A DNA stretch of 64,000 bases from Rallus limicola (lineage: Eukaryota > Chordata > Aves > Gruiformes > Rallidae). The DNA lies in assembly GCA_022605955.1 (NCBI GenBank), contig JAKCOZ010000005.1, forward strand, positions 44,072,950 through 44,136,949. Direction: 5' to 3'. The notes beneath the pieces were generated by a model. The model saw nothing but the letters and a program-made list of their open reading frames with translations. It was not told the DNA's origin and did not search any database. Positions 1-10,539 of the stretch are shown here, in pieces (within the stretch, counting starts at the first letter, position 1; each line of letters begins with the position of its first letter). A program made the position numbers and the translations under genes.

Positions 1-654
1 CTTGTACTATAACAGCTATAAGGAGAATAAAGTTTTGAAACATTCAGTCTTAAACATATGGTCCAGTAAGTGAAAACAACATGCTTTTAGAGGGGCATCT
101 CAACAAGCATTTTAGAGCTTTCAAATACACACTGTAATGAGTGTCTTTGAAACACTACCTGTCAGGCAGGATTTCCCTGTTGGAAGGTAATACTATGAAA
201 CCTAATATTTCTGTTCATACCTTTATTGCCTAAAATCTGAATGTCCCTTCAAGTAGATTTAGGCTTGAGGTTTTGGTTTGGTTTGGTTGGTTTTGGTTTA
301 TTTTGGTTAAGGGAAATCCAGGTATTCTCTGCAAAGCAGTGTTTTCTGACTACTTCAAAGAGCTTGTGCTCCATCAAGACTGGGTACCTATTCAAACCTT
401 CACAGCTCTGAAGAAATCAGTTTTAGGTTTGGTATTCAATAATATCTTGTACTGCTGATTAATAGTATTCTCTGTATTTACATTCTGTCTGCAATGCTCC
501 ATGAGAGACAAGCAACAATATGTGAAAGAAAAGAGGTGCAAGAAGACTGATACTGCCTGAAAGGAAAGCAAATAAGATAGCAGTTTTAGGTAGCTGCAGA
601 GGAAGGCTGCAGAGGGTCTCCTTGGGGAGATACTGCTGGGGCACAGTGCCTGGG
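1..654. other. Unique non-coding sequence, no gene recognised
   Basis: Open frames here are short, overlap each other on both strands and show no recognisable domain. The only structured stretch is the G/T-rich tract at about 270-308, listed separately. I see no splice-flanked exon, RNA gene or transposon remnant. Confidence 0.6.
270..308. repeat. G/T-rich low-complexity tract (GGTTT-like)
   Basis: The plus strand is almost purely G and T, built of irregular GGTTTT, GGTTT and GGTT units. It is strongly strand-asymmetric. The apparent W/F-rich peptide it encodes (start at 273) is a by-product of this composition and not a gene. Confidence 0.85.
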
Positions 655-1440
655 GATCAAGGTGCCAGCAGCCGGGAGCGGCCGGGGACACCCAGGAGAT
701 GGTGCTGTTGAACCGGGGAAGCGGCACAGCCCTGACCCAGAAGCATCTTTCGATGCGGTCCTCCCTGTTTTCCATCTGTGTTGCATGTTATTCTTTGGGG
801 TCCTCGTTTTCTTTTGGGAGAAGAAGGTGTCAGTGTTGAACCCGGAGCGTATCCGGTCTGATAGGTAATGCCGTGCCCAGACAGACAGCCCTGCACCCTC
901 GATGGAGATGACGCTGGTTCTTGAAGGCGATGTTTTTTCCCTGGACTGCGTGGCTGGCGAGATGGTAATGCCGAGGAGGGGAGCAGCTTCACAGCTCATT
1001 GCCCTCATCCAAGCAACCGCCTGAGAAGCACCGTGCCAAAGCCAAGCATTTGCTGGGTGCCCGCTGCATCGCTGTGAGGGGTGGGGAGCAGCACGCCCGC
1101 TCATAGGTGCTCCTCTGGGACCCACTGCCTGCCAGCTTCCCTCTGCCATCCTCTGAGGCGGCCTGTCCCCACATACACGTGTCTGGGAAAGGTAAGCGTA
1201 AGGGTGGCTCTGTTGCTCCAAGGCGAGGACTCGAGTGGGGCCGAACGTGGGGTGCAATGCCATTTTGTCTCTGGTGTGCAGTGGGTGTGGAATGCGCAGA
1301 GCAGAGGTGCTGCAGGTGCCTGATGGGGCACACAACTCCGGGGCACCCTCACCCTACGTCTCAGGGCATGAAGCCTCCCACCCGCGCTGGTGGGCCGCAG
1401 CAAGCACGCAGGTCTGCAGCCAGCGCAGGACCGGACTATT
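655..1440. other. G+C- and CpG-rich patch, candidate CpG island
   Basis: By eye count this stretch holds about 40 CpG dinucleotides in roughly 780 bases at about 57-58% G+C, an observed/expected ratio near 0.6. The flanks and nearly all the rest of the window are A+T-rich and CpG-poor. Because CpG is depleted in methylated vertebrate DNA, such a patch could be an unmethylated promoter or enhancer, or a remnant of one. Long overlapping open frames occur on both strands here (for example the antisense frame 586-1335). High G+C gives few stop codons, and none of these frames shows a recognisable domain, so I do not call them genes. A bird-specific untranslated first exon or lncRNA promoter cannot be excluded. 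Confidence 0.4.
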
Positions 1441-3293
1441 TGAGGTGGAAAAGGGGAATTTGGGTTTTTCAGACCAGGGTGTCTCAGCACAGCAAGATGT
1501 CGGATGGTTATTGTGACATTTTCTGTCAATTTTCTCTTTTATTAGTGTCCTCTGGTTGGGTTCAGAGAGTTCACATTTGACCAGGAAAGAACAGGAGGAG
1601 CAGGATCAGGTCAGTGGATGCCCTGGCAGTGTGGCTGTAGCAGCACCAAGTCACCAGACTAGGCATTTGCAGCATATTTAATGGAAGAGTTCAGTGAAGG
1701 CCTTTTCCGCAGTTGCAGGAGGGCTTATGTTTCTGAGTGTTTCTGCATGCATATCCAGACAGTCACTGGGCTTTTTATGTGATGTAAATCAGCAGCTCCT
1801 ACCTGAGGTGTTTACTATTTGAACAGGTATTACCAAACTTAGGTCTTCCTGTATTCAGATAGAGAGGCAGGAAGCAAGCCTTCTGCAGGTATTTGGATGG
1901 TTTACAGGGCTTCTCTAAGTGCTGCTGCTGCTGTTCTGCTGTGGAGCTGTTTTGAAGTTGTTGTACCCAGCTCTCTGTGGTTGAAGTGAGTGTGGTTGCT
2001 GGCAGTGAAGTGGTCAGTGAAGAGAGATCCATTCATGGGGAAGATGGTCAAGCCACACGTGGTGTGGACCCACCATTGAGGCCAGTGGTGTAAGGATTTG
2101 AGGATTTTGTCTGTTGTGCTGCATCACATCTCCTGTTTTCCAAAATCATTAACAGCAATTCAATGGCCAGAAGTAGGTGGATTTTTTGTGAGGTGGGGTT
2201 TTTTTCAACTACTTGCAAATAGTAAAATATTTAAAGCTTAGATGACACTTTGTGGGAGCTTTTGCTGCATGAGCACTCATGGGGCAGTGCATGAGAAGGG
2301 ACCTGGGTAGGGAAGGGGCTGAGGAACTCTCTTTGGCAGTAATTAGGTGAGTCAGCAGCAGGAAACCTGAAGAAAACACTGAAGAAGCTTCTAACAATCT
2401 AGAAAGGCACATAACAAAAATCAAAGTAGCCTGAGGCAAGTCTGTTCAAATAACTTCACTTTTCCTGTGGACTTGAGGAACAGATCAGCTTGCTCTGCGT
2501 AAGAACTGTCAGGTCTTAGGGCCAGTGCTGGATATTGCTCTAGCCCAGGCCTCAGAGATGGCTTAGGGCTCAGGCCATGACTTTAATCAACATGGTCCTG
2601 CATATCTCTGTCTTGGGAAGATAAGCCCTTTCTGTGTATTAAAGGGGAGTCTCAGCAGGCCCCAGACAATAAGTTGCATACTTTGTTTTAGGGACCATTT
2701 TACACTGAACGCTTGGATAAAAAAAAGTGCTAAGGATCTGCACAATGTCTCAAATCTAGAAGACCTCTCTCTTCTGAAACTTGACACACAAAGGTATAGC
2801 TTCAGGCTTCATTTCACCCCAGAAGTTTTGTGTCTCTTTCTGAGCCAAGAACTTGCCCCAGTGAGTGGGAAAGCATGTGTTCTCCTCTCATTGTGGCTTC
2901 ATTTTGTGATGGACAATGCTGGTTTGACCCCCTCTCATGCAGGCTTCCCATGTCCCTAAGTAAGTACTATAATCACTATGCTGTTGCAGAAAGGTAGCTT
3001 CCACCACCAGTTTTTCACTGGGATGGATTATACACTCCAGGTTTGCTAGCTGCTGCCTGTTTTCTGCCTTCAGCAGATCTAAAACATGGGGTAAGTGCCT
3101 ATTTTTTTCAGCCTGGGACAGACCTATCAGGCGATGTGGAATTTTAGATTAAAATCCCCCATTTTAGGTGTCCAAATCACAATATCCTAATTTTTGGTTC
3201 TTCATCTTAAATGCTATGCAGGGAGGAATTCAAAGTAAGGTCTTTGCATCCAAAGATGCAAACAGACATGTAAGTCTACTATGGTCCAGTTAG
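1441..3293. other. Unique non-coding sequence, no gene recognised
   Basis: Ordinary A+T-leaning sequence with a short CTG run near 1919-1940. Open frames are under 80 codons and unrelated to families I know. I see no transposon remnant. Confidence 0.55.
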
Positions 3294-3375
3294 TTTAGTG
3301 GGAAAGTGGCTCAATTTTTAGCCACAAGAAAGTGTTTAGTGGGAAAGTGGCTCAATTTTTAGCCACAAGAAAGTG
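3294..3375. repeat. Perfect 41-bp tandem duplication with internal hairpin
   Basis: Two identical 41-base units lie head to tail at 3294-3334 and 3335-3375. Each unit contains a perfect 6-bp inverted repeat, GTGGCT and AGCCAC, around an 8-base loop (3306-3311 with 3320-3325; 3347-3352 with 3361-3366). The lack of any mismatch between units suggests a recent duplication, polymerase slippage, or an assembly artefact. No function is implied. Confidence 0.97.
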
Positions 3376-3639
3376 ACTCATCCTTAAAGATGCTGTGAAT
3401 TCCACTTAAGATAAATAGTAGGGTCTGGAGGGTCTGTATGTTGCTTAAAAAAATCATTCTAGGCAGGCAAAGAGTAAACAAGTACAACTGAGTAGCTGGG
3501 CTGGAGAGATTTTTTAAGTCAAATGGGAATTCTTCCAATTTTGAAAATCTAACCTTAGTTTACCAATTTATTAATTAACATAAAGACTGGATGAAAGGCA
3601 AATTAAAGTAAATATTGGGAGCTGCAAACAGCTAAAAGG
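3376..3639. other. A+T-rich unique sequence before an old CR1 fragment
   Basis: No gene is seen. It may contain an even more degraded 5' continuation of the CR1 fragment that follows, but I cannot align it with confidence. Confidence 0.4.
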
Positions 3640-4330
3640 TATAAAATAAGAATGCTTCATGTTTATCAGTCAGAATAGTAGGAATAATTAATTGGTAGTT
3701 CAGAAACTGGATCACTGAAGATTGAAGCTAGAAATTGAATATAAAGACATTGCTGAGAATCTAAATTATTTCTTTGCATCACTTTTCAGCACAGAGAATA
3801 TCAGAGCAATACCTACTGGGACTTGCTCTTTTCTGGTAATCAAGATGTGTCAGAAGAAGAGCTGGAACAAATCGATAATTTAAAAAGCAGCAAATTATCA
3901 GCTCCAGATGGTACATTGAAAAGTTCTGAAGGAGCTTGGTATGAAATAACTGATCTGCAGCAGAAACATGCCTTCCCTAATTAAAAATAGCTATTTCATT
4001 GGAGAAATGGAGGGTAACAACTCCACAAAAAGTTAAAAACAAGATAGAGATAATTTAAGAATGCACGCAGTCTCTTTACCCAGACATTTCTGTTTTATAA
4101 ACTGGTTGAAAACAGAACATAAAGTACGAAAAACTGACAAAGAAAAAAAAAAAAGGAAAAGGAAGATGGTGTCATCATAAGTTCTAAAGAGCAAGGTTTC
4201 TGCAACAAAAAAACACATCTCATCATTAATCTGTCATAACTCCAAATGGGCCAGTCTTGCAATGGACAAAGAAGCAGCAAGCCCTGTAATTCAGATAAAC
4301 CTCAAAGGACCTTTGGCCTATGTAGGACAC
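3640..4330 (+). mobile_element. Ancient, heavily degraded CR1-type LINE fragment (ORF2, pre-RT and early RT region)
   Basis: Several blocks line up, in order, with the amniote CR1 ORF2 consensus as I recall it. Around 3764-3795 the sequence reads as NYFFASLF, matching the family block before the RT domain. Around 3895-3960 it reads as APDG followed by LKSSEG and EITDL, matching the (K)SxGPDGIHPRVLKEL...EIADL block. Around 4100-4135 there is a match to the CR1 segment encoding the KLVE-like block, and around 4190-4235 to the segment reading roughly HGFCKGKSCLTNL. About 4250-4330 fits the next block more weakly. Many indels and stops interrupt the frame, so no protein is made. The poly-A-like run at 4143-4154 lies inside the fragment and is not its tail. 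Divergence marks it as far older than the CR1 copies at 10.5 and 17.9 kb. Ends are approximate. Confidence 0.72.
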
Positions 4331-4882
4331 TGTAAATCAAAGAGAGGGAAGGTTGCTGCACATCTCTTGGCTGATTAGATCGTGCCAGGCTGCATGCTCA
4401 AAAAGCCCTGACCATCTTTGGCATCTCCATGCCGCGTCAGTCCCACGACTTGTCCCTGTTCCATGATGGTGTTATCCCACCAATGTGACACCAAGCCCCA
4501 CTTTCAGTTGCCCTGGAAGGTGACAAACCAAGAAAGGGGCTGAACGATCTGCTTGCTTCCAGCCTCTGAGAGAAGCTGTTGTTTCTGTATGCCTGTTAGG
4601 TTTATGGGTCTGGAAAGTTGAATATTGCTTAGAAAGCTAACACACTGCTTTTAAATTTTAAGTCCTACAGAGGATACAAAGGCTGTTGTGGGGAACTGCA
4701 GGAGGGGAGACACTGGGACTTGAAGACTACCAGTGGCAACTGTGGTGGGATGACCTTCCTGCATGTAGCACCAAGATAGCATCTTTGTAGTGGATGCCTA
4801 CATGGGGAAAGAAAAATATTAACAAAACTGTTAAGGCCCTCCAACTTGCTAGGTAAAGCCAGAGGCTCCTGAATCAGTGTCT

Positions 4883-4905
4883 CACTGACAGTGCCACTGT
4901 CAGTG
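4883..4905. repeat. Near-perfect palindrome with 11-bp arms
   Basis: CACTGACAGTG at 4883-4893 and CACTGTCAGTG at 4895-4905 are exact reverse complements separated by one base. The palindrome is embedded in a 13-bp direct repeat, TCAGTGTCTCACT, at 4874-4886 and 4900-4912. The arrangement suggests a local duplication that created the inverted symmetry. Confidence 0.95.
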
Positions 4906-5842
4906 TCTCACTCACTAGATGTATATATAGTACTATAGTTTTTCTCAAAAATGATATTTTGAATTAATTTGGTACTAGGGAGACAGAAAATGAACATGGC
5001 AAAGAATCAAACTTCAGAAGATGAGAAGGAAATAATTAATTCCCCCAGATGCCATGCATGAATTAGTTAGATACAGTTTCAATGTTACCATCATTTAACA
5101 ACATCCCTGTATGATTATAGTGAATACTCCGGATGAGCTGAGACAAGGATGTCATCAAAATCCATACCTTTACCCTTAACAATGTGTGTTTTTCTTTCTT
5201 ATTTTTTTACTATTTGGGGTGATTTGTGGCTGCCTCATTGTGTTCTTTCTTTCCATGGACTGCTGCGAAGGTACTTGCCTATTTCCATGCTATCAGCAAA
5301 GGCTGATAAACTGCCTATGCTACCTGAAAAAAACCCACACAAATCCTCAGTAGGATTCTTTGAAACAGTTTAAAAGAAATTTCAAAAATTAATAAATATT
5401 TAATGACCGGACCATTTGTTAGAAATCAGCTGTTTTCATCAGCTCCCACCAGTGGTTTTTTGCTCTTTTAGACAGACAACAGAACTACTACCTCCTCCTT
5501 CCCAGTTCTCCTTTATTATTTGTTTTTGCTTGTCAGTCCTTGTCTTCCATTTTTTCTAATCTCTGCTTCCATTTACTCTTCCCCCATCCCTAGGATCTCC
5601 CCTTCCTTGCCTCCCCTTCCCAGGTGTGTGATGCTGCTGTTGCTCTATACCTGCTGCTGCCTCCTCATACTGTTGTCAGCTCACAGCGGTACTGGATCTG
5701 GTGCCCAGCCAGCGTCAATTATACCAGCACAGCTAATTAGAAGCCATAGGATGCTATGCCTCATTCTTGAGATCTGTACATCTGAACAGCAGAATATGCT
5801 CTGCTCATTAGAGAATAGCGATTTATAGTAACATTAAATGAT

Positions 5843-5859
5843 ACAAACAAACAAACAAA
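5843..5859. repeat. (CAAA)n microsatellite
   Basis: About four tandem CAAA units. Short and ordinary for vertebrate DNA. Confidence 0.9.
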
Positions 5860-8800
5860 TACAGGCTTCTGGAATAACCCTGCTGTTTTTCTCTATTCTC
5901 TGTTCTGTACAATTATTTTCTCATCAGCAAGATCCAGCATACAGCATTTTGAGTGTTTCATTGGGTATTTTCAGCAGCAGTAGCCACAAGATGCCTGGAG
6001 AAGCTCTATATTTATGTGTGATAAACTGGACTACAGATTTTAGAAAAACTTTATTTCAACTTTTCCTTTAAATTTTCTATGCAGTCACAGAAGCGAGGAA
6101 AGGATGGAGCAGAGGTGCCCAGGCCACCTTTAAATTAGCTAATTTAGATGCAAAATCAGTTTAGCCAAGGCAGAATAGAGCAGAGGAGCATGGCTGATTC
6201 ATTCAGCTCCCCAACAGTCCCAATGGTCCTGCTGCTCAGCTTTTTCAGTGCTCTTCTGTAAGAAAAGTCTCCCCTCTCTAATGCCATGGTGTGCTCTGGC
6301 TCACATTGTCACACATGAGCTGCTTGATGTGACAGTGTGATGGTAGGCAGGCTTGTGGGCTTTTCCTGATGCAAGGTTCACAGTAGAGTTGAGTCACCAG
6401 CTGGTTTGGGTCTTTCCATTACATTTGTGAAAACACCCATAACTGTCAAAGCTCCAGAGAACTAAGATCCTTGAACCATAGGATTTGCACATCAAAACCA
6501 TTGCAAATGTTTCTTTAGAGCTGGTTTCCATACCTGAGTGGATGCAGTCTGCATCTCCAACATGCAGTGATCTTCTTACCTCTACACCAGGAGAACAGTA
6601 GGCAGCTCTGACATCTCTTCCCATACCCAAATCTCTTTGGGATGTTTAACACAATAAGATGTTGGTGATGGTCACCTAGAGCAATTCTCAAAACCACTCT
6701 GTTCATCATTAACACAAAGAAATTTTTCCTTCTCAGGGGCAGGACTATGGAGTGGAAATAGAGATTATAGGCACAGTCTTGGGGAAAAGCTTTGGGCCAA
6801 TTATCAGTAACATCTCATGAACTCTAAGATCTCCAAATTATGATGTATGGCTTGGCTCCAGTTAGCAGAGAACCAGACTTGTTTCCTGATCATTCTGCCA
6901 GAATAAGGCAAATTGTAACTATGCAGTTTGTGATCCCCTGCTGCTCCCCTTCATGGTTAAAGGTAGGGCAAGTTTATAATTTTTAATCTACCAAAAAAAT
7001 CATGTGGGAGAGTGAAGATTCAGATCTTGTGTCTAGGAGAAATTGCTATCTACTTTCTATTTCAAAAAGCCAAAGTTAAATTAAAACATTTTTTTCTCAG
7101 AAAAGATGTATTATTTTGTCACTTATTGTGAAGGTTGTAGGTGGTATTTTTCCTGAACTGCTTAGTTCAGCTGGAACTTTAGGTGCTTGGTGGCTTTGAA
7201 AATTGTGTCTGGGGTTTCCAAATCCAGGCAAAGGGCCATGATGGTTTATGTACTAATTCTGGCACTGAAGATGAAATAAAGTCTCCCTGCTTCAGCAGGA
7301 CCCTCTTACTTCAAGGACTTCAGGGATTATAAGCACTGAAACTTTGTTGTTTAAAGTCTTCTTGCTTTGAGGTCAGCTGAATCCTACAAGGAAGTGCAAT
7401 CCTCAAATTCAGGACAAAACAATGGAGTCCCAAATAGGACATTGCATCTAAACCCCTTCTAGATTATTACTTGACACTTCATTTTTCTTGTGGAGATCAT
7501 AAAGAGTACATGATGGAGCTCTATAACATCTCCCCTAAAGAGAACTGGGAGCTGGTGTCCTGAGAGGATGACAGTCACTGATCAGTTTGAATTTTATTTG
7601 ATAAGTAAATCCTTTTCACTGTATTGGTAGTTGGGTTAATACCTCATTCTGTTCACTGTCCTGCTTTGATTGCAATCTCAAATGCTCAAGCCAATCTGTT
7701 TTTCATACTTCTGCTTCCAGTTGGCAGGCTGTGCTGCTAACTTGCCTTTTCAGTCTGGATGTCTCCATTTAGATCTTCTGAAAACAAGTTTACTCTATTC
7801 TGGCAAGCAGAATATTCCCAGTGAGTCCTGGATACTGGTTTCTGGGGACTTATTTGACTTTGAGTTCACATCCTGGAGGATAGAGGTATAGAACTATAAT
7901 TGGTTTCTCAGAGTTGATTTTCTCCTCCTATTAGTTGCCCGCAGATGAGTGATTCACTCATTTAACTTTAGATCGGCTCATGAGATTGAAGAGCCCTTGC
8001 TTGCACTCATATTTTAAACATCTCCTACCATTCTTTTATAAACAAGCATTTGAATGATAATAAGTTTGAACCCAAAGTACCTATTTTCTTTACCACATTG
8101 AAGTGTAGCTGAAAGCATCCAAAGTTTGGTGTAGCTGTTAAGAAAGTGATTTACTGTTTTTCAAACCATGCCACTGCTATTGTTGATATGCCCCACTGGA
8201 GCCCAAATAAATGTGTATTGCTTTTATTCCCATGATAATACAAGCCTGTACACTTTCTGATGAAATTCAAAGAGGCATTTGCTTCTCTTCTGCTTGTAAT
8301 GAGGGAAGAGCAAAAAGGTCAGAAGGAGACTCAGACCTCTTAGAGCAGTTTTTACAGGGACCTGGTCACGATGTAAGAGCAGGAATTGTGAGACAGTTCA
8401 GACTTCGTTACTGACTCTGCTAGAGATTCTTCCTCCAGGGCTCAGGTTCTGTTTCCCATTAATGACTTCTTAACCTAATTTTTTTAATCAAAGGACTAAG
8501 AGTAGGGTTTGTGCTTGAGCCTGTTTCTGCAGCGCCAGTGACAAGTGACCAGTGATGCTAGGTTTGTTTGTGTTCCCTCTGTGTCCTCCTTGGGACAATG
8601 GGCTGCAGGTGGTGGGATACGCAGGCTGAAAAACACTTTGCTGTGCTGCTACTGTGTCACCACTGGTGTGTGAAGTTTTTAATGTGAGAGTTAGGCAATT
8701 GTTGGCATCTGCATGGAGGTGCCTACATGTGAAATGTCTGTCTGTGCTTTGATCATAGTCAATGATGATCAGTCAGCACTGCTGGCGGAGTCCAGAGAGG

Positions 8801-9424
8801 TGTGCAAGCAACAACAAGGGCTCAGTTCAGTTGCTTAAATATAGGTGGCTGGTGCCATTTGGGATGCCCTGGAGTAAGTGGGACATACACAGAGAGCTGA
8901 AGATTTGACTCAGGACTGTTTCTGTTCTGGACTGGCATCTGCAGGTCACACTGGAGACCTTCAGCTGTCAATCCATGCAATCAGTCCTAGCTGTCTGCTT
9001 GAGAGACAGCAGAATTGCTCTCAGGGGTCTACTTACTGTATTGGCAAAATGGCAACCTGGACACATCATGTGCATGTAGACACCTGGATGGAGGCATCTT
9101 TACCTCCAACTGAATCCAGTATCTTATGGATAAATATACAGATCCTTGAGACATTGAAATATCTAGATAAGCAGCTTCAGAGGAAAATACATTCAGCCTA
9201 TTTTTAACACCTACCCTAGGATGAAATGAATTTCCTTTTGAAAGTGCCTTTCATCAAATTGACTAGAGAGAGAAACTAGGCATATTTGCTGTTGAACTTT
9301 TAGGTTTAGAAAGAGGAAAGCATTCCACCTTTAGTTCAGTTATAATCCTTTTAACTCTACTGATCCTAAAACAGCTTCCTTCAGTCACCCACAGGAAAGA
9401 CTGTGTGAAAGACCTGGTAATGAT

Positions 9425-9510
9425 ATTCCGAACCGCGGGAGCATCTCGGAGATTTCTGAACTTTGCAAAATGAAATTGATTTAAAGTTAGTTGGAATTGA
9501 GCTAAGCATA
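9425..9510. other. Candidate conserved non-coding element with CpG-dense knot
   Basis: A 26-base stretch at 9427-9452 holds five CpGs (around CCGCGG and CTCGG) inside CpG-poor surroundings. It is followed by an A+T-rich stretch with TTTGCAAAATGAAATTGATT. Retained CpGs and this motif mixture are typical of constrained regulatory DNA, but I have no alignment to show conservation. Confidence 0.25.
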
Positions 9511-10019
9511 AGCTAAAAGCTTACTGTTTTCCCCTCTCCAGATAAAGATTTACACCTTTGCAGGCAGAAAAATCTGTGGAAATGAGAATACTTCCTTGCT
9601 CTTTTTCCCTGGACAATTTCAGCCTTCACCAATCTAGGTGGTGGTTTCTTACCTCCTCTCCCTATTTCCTTGCTTTTTGAAAGATGAAAAGACCACAACT
9701 TCACTAAGGTTGGTCTGGGAGACATACAAACTGTGATGGTTGTTGTGGGATTGGTAGGAGAAGTTTAGTGTGGGTGTAATGACATTTCAAATTAAGGCTG
9801 GCTGACCCAGACGCTCTTTATAGACAGATCTCATTTAGAAGCTTAAGTGAAATGTATGGGCAAAGTTTTAAAAGGAGGTGGGAAGGGAAAAACTGGGACA
9901 ACTGGAAAAATGCAGTGAAAATGAATGTCTGAAAAGTGCCATGGGGTCCATGTAAATCCAATTCACCGATCACTCTGGGCACATGAGGATGTGGAATTAA
10001 TTGCAGCAAAGCAATACAT

Positions 10020-10110
10020 AAATCCTCAATGGGTGTAAGCTGAGTTAATGCCAGTGGAATTAATTTCACTTGTACCAGTAAGAATCCAATTCTCACCAGT
10101 GTGAGCTGAA
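10020..10110 (+). mobile_element. Probable scrap of an ancient amniote interspersed repeat
   Basis: The order of short blocks here (GTTAATGCCAGTGGAATTA, then a TTGTACCAG block, then AGAATCCAATTCT) resembles an old repeat common in turtles, crocodilians and birds. I recall that repeat as reading roughly GACTTCAGTGGA...TTTACACCAGTG...CAGAATCTGGCC. I do not remember its library name. A second scrap of similar type lies at 41735-41805. The match is weak and based on memory. Confidence 0.35.
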
Positions 10111-10539
10111 GGCTCTGGTGAGAAGGTGATCTTGATATATCATTAAACAATGTTATTTTGCCTCCATAATTGACCAGAATGCAATGTTCTGCAGGTGCTT
10201 TATCTTTCTGTCTGTATATAGATGATGAGTATGACTGGAACTTTTAACAGATCCCACTTATTTATTCTTCATTTACATATATATAGAAAAAAGCACATTT
10301 CTATATCGAGTGGAGTGCACAGAGATATTGGGCTGAAAAAGCCAAGCAGATCCTGACAGCTAGCAGTTTCCTCATGGCCACTATTCTGTGCTTAGAAGCA
10401 TGCAGAGGGGACTTCTGAGGAAACCAAGCAACAGCATGACACTGGCAATTTGCTGTCTGTATTCCTGTGCCGCCTTGTTTATAAGGATCCTGAATGGTCT
10501 TACAAGGTGTAATGAAGAGAGAATCAAAATAAATACAAT

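Larger units (their letters stand above)
4331..9420. other. Unique non-coding sequence with minor simple repeats
   Basis: Apart from the palindrome at 4883-4905 and the CAAA run at 5843-5859, I recognise nothing. A pyrimidine-rich stretch lies at about 5460-5640. The open frames 5520-5828 and 8878-9207 are isolated, lack domains and lack convincing splice context, so I treat them as chance. Confidence 0.5.

Noticed and set aside
586..1335. Antisense open frame of 249 codons
   Set aside because: It lies in a G+C-rich patch where stop codons are rare, overlaps several other frames on both strands, and has no recognisable domain or splice context.
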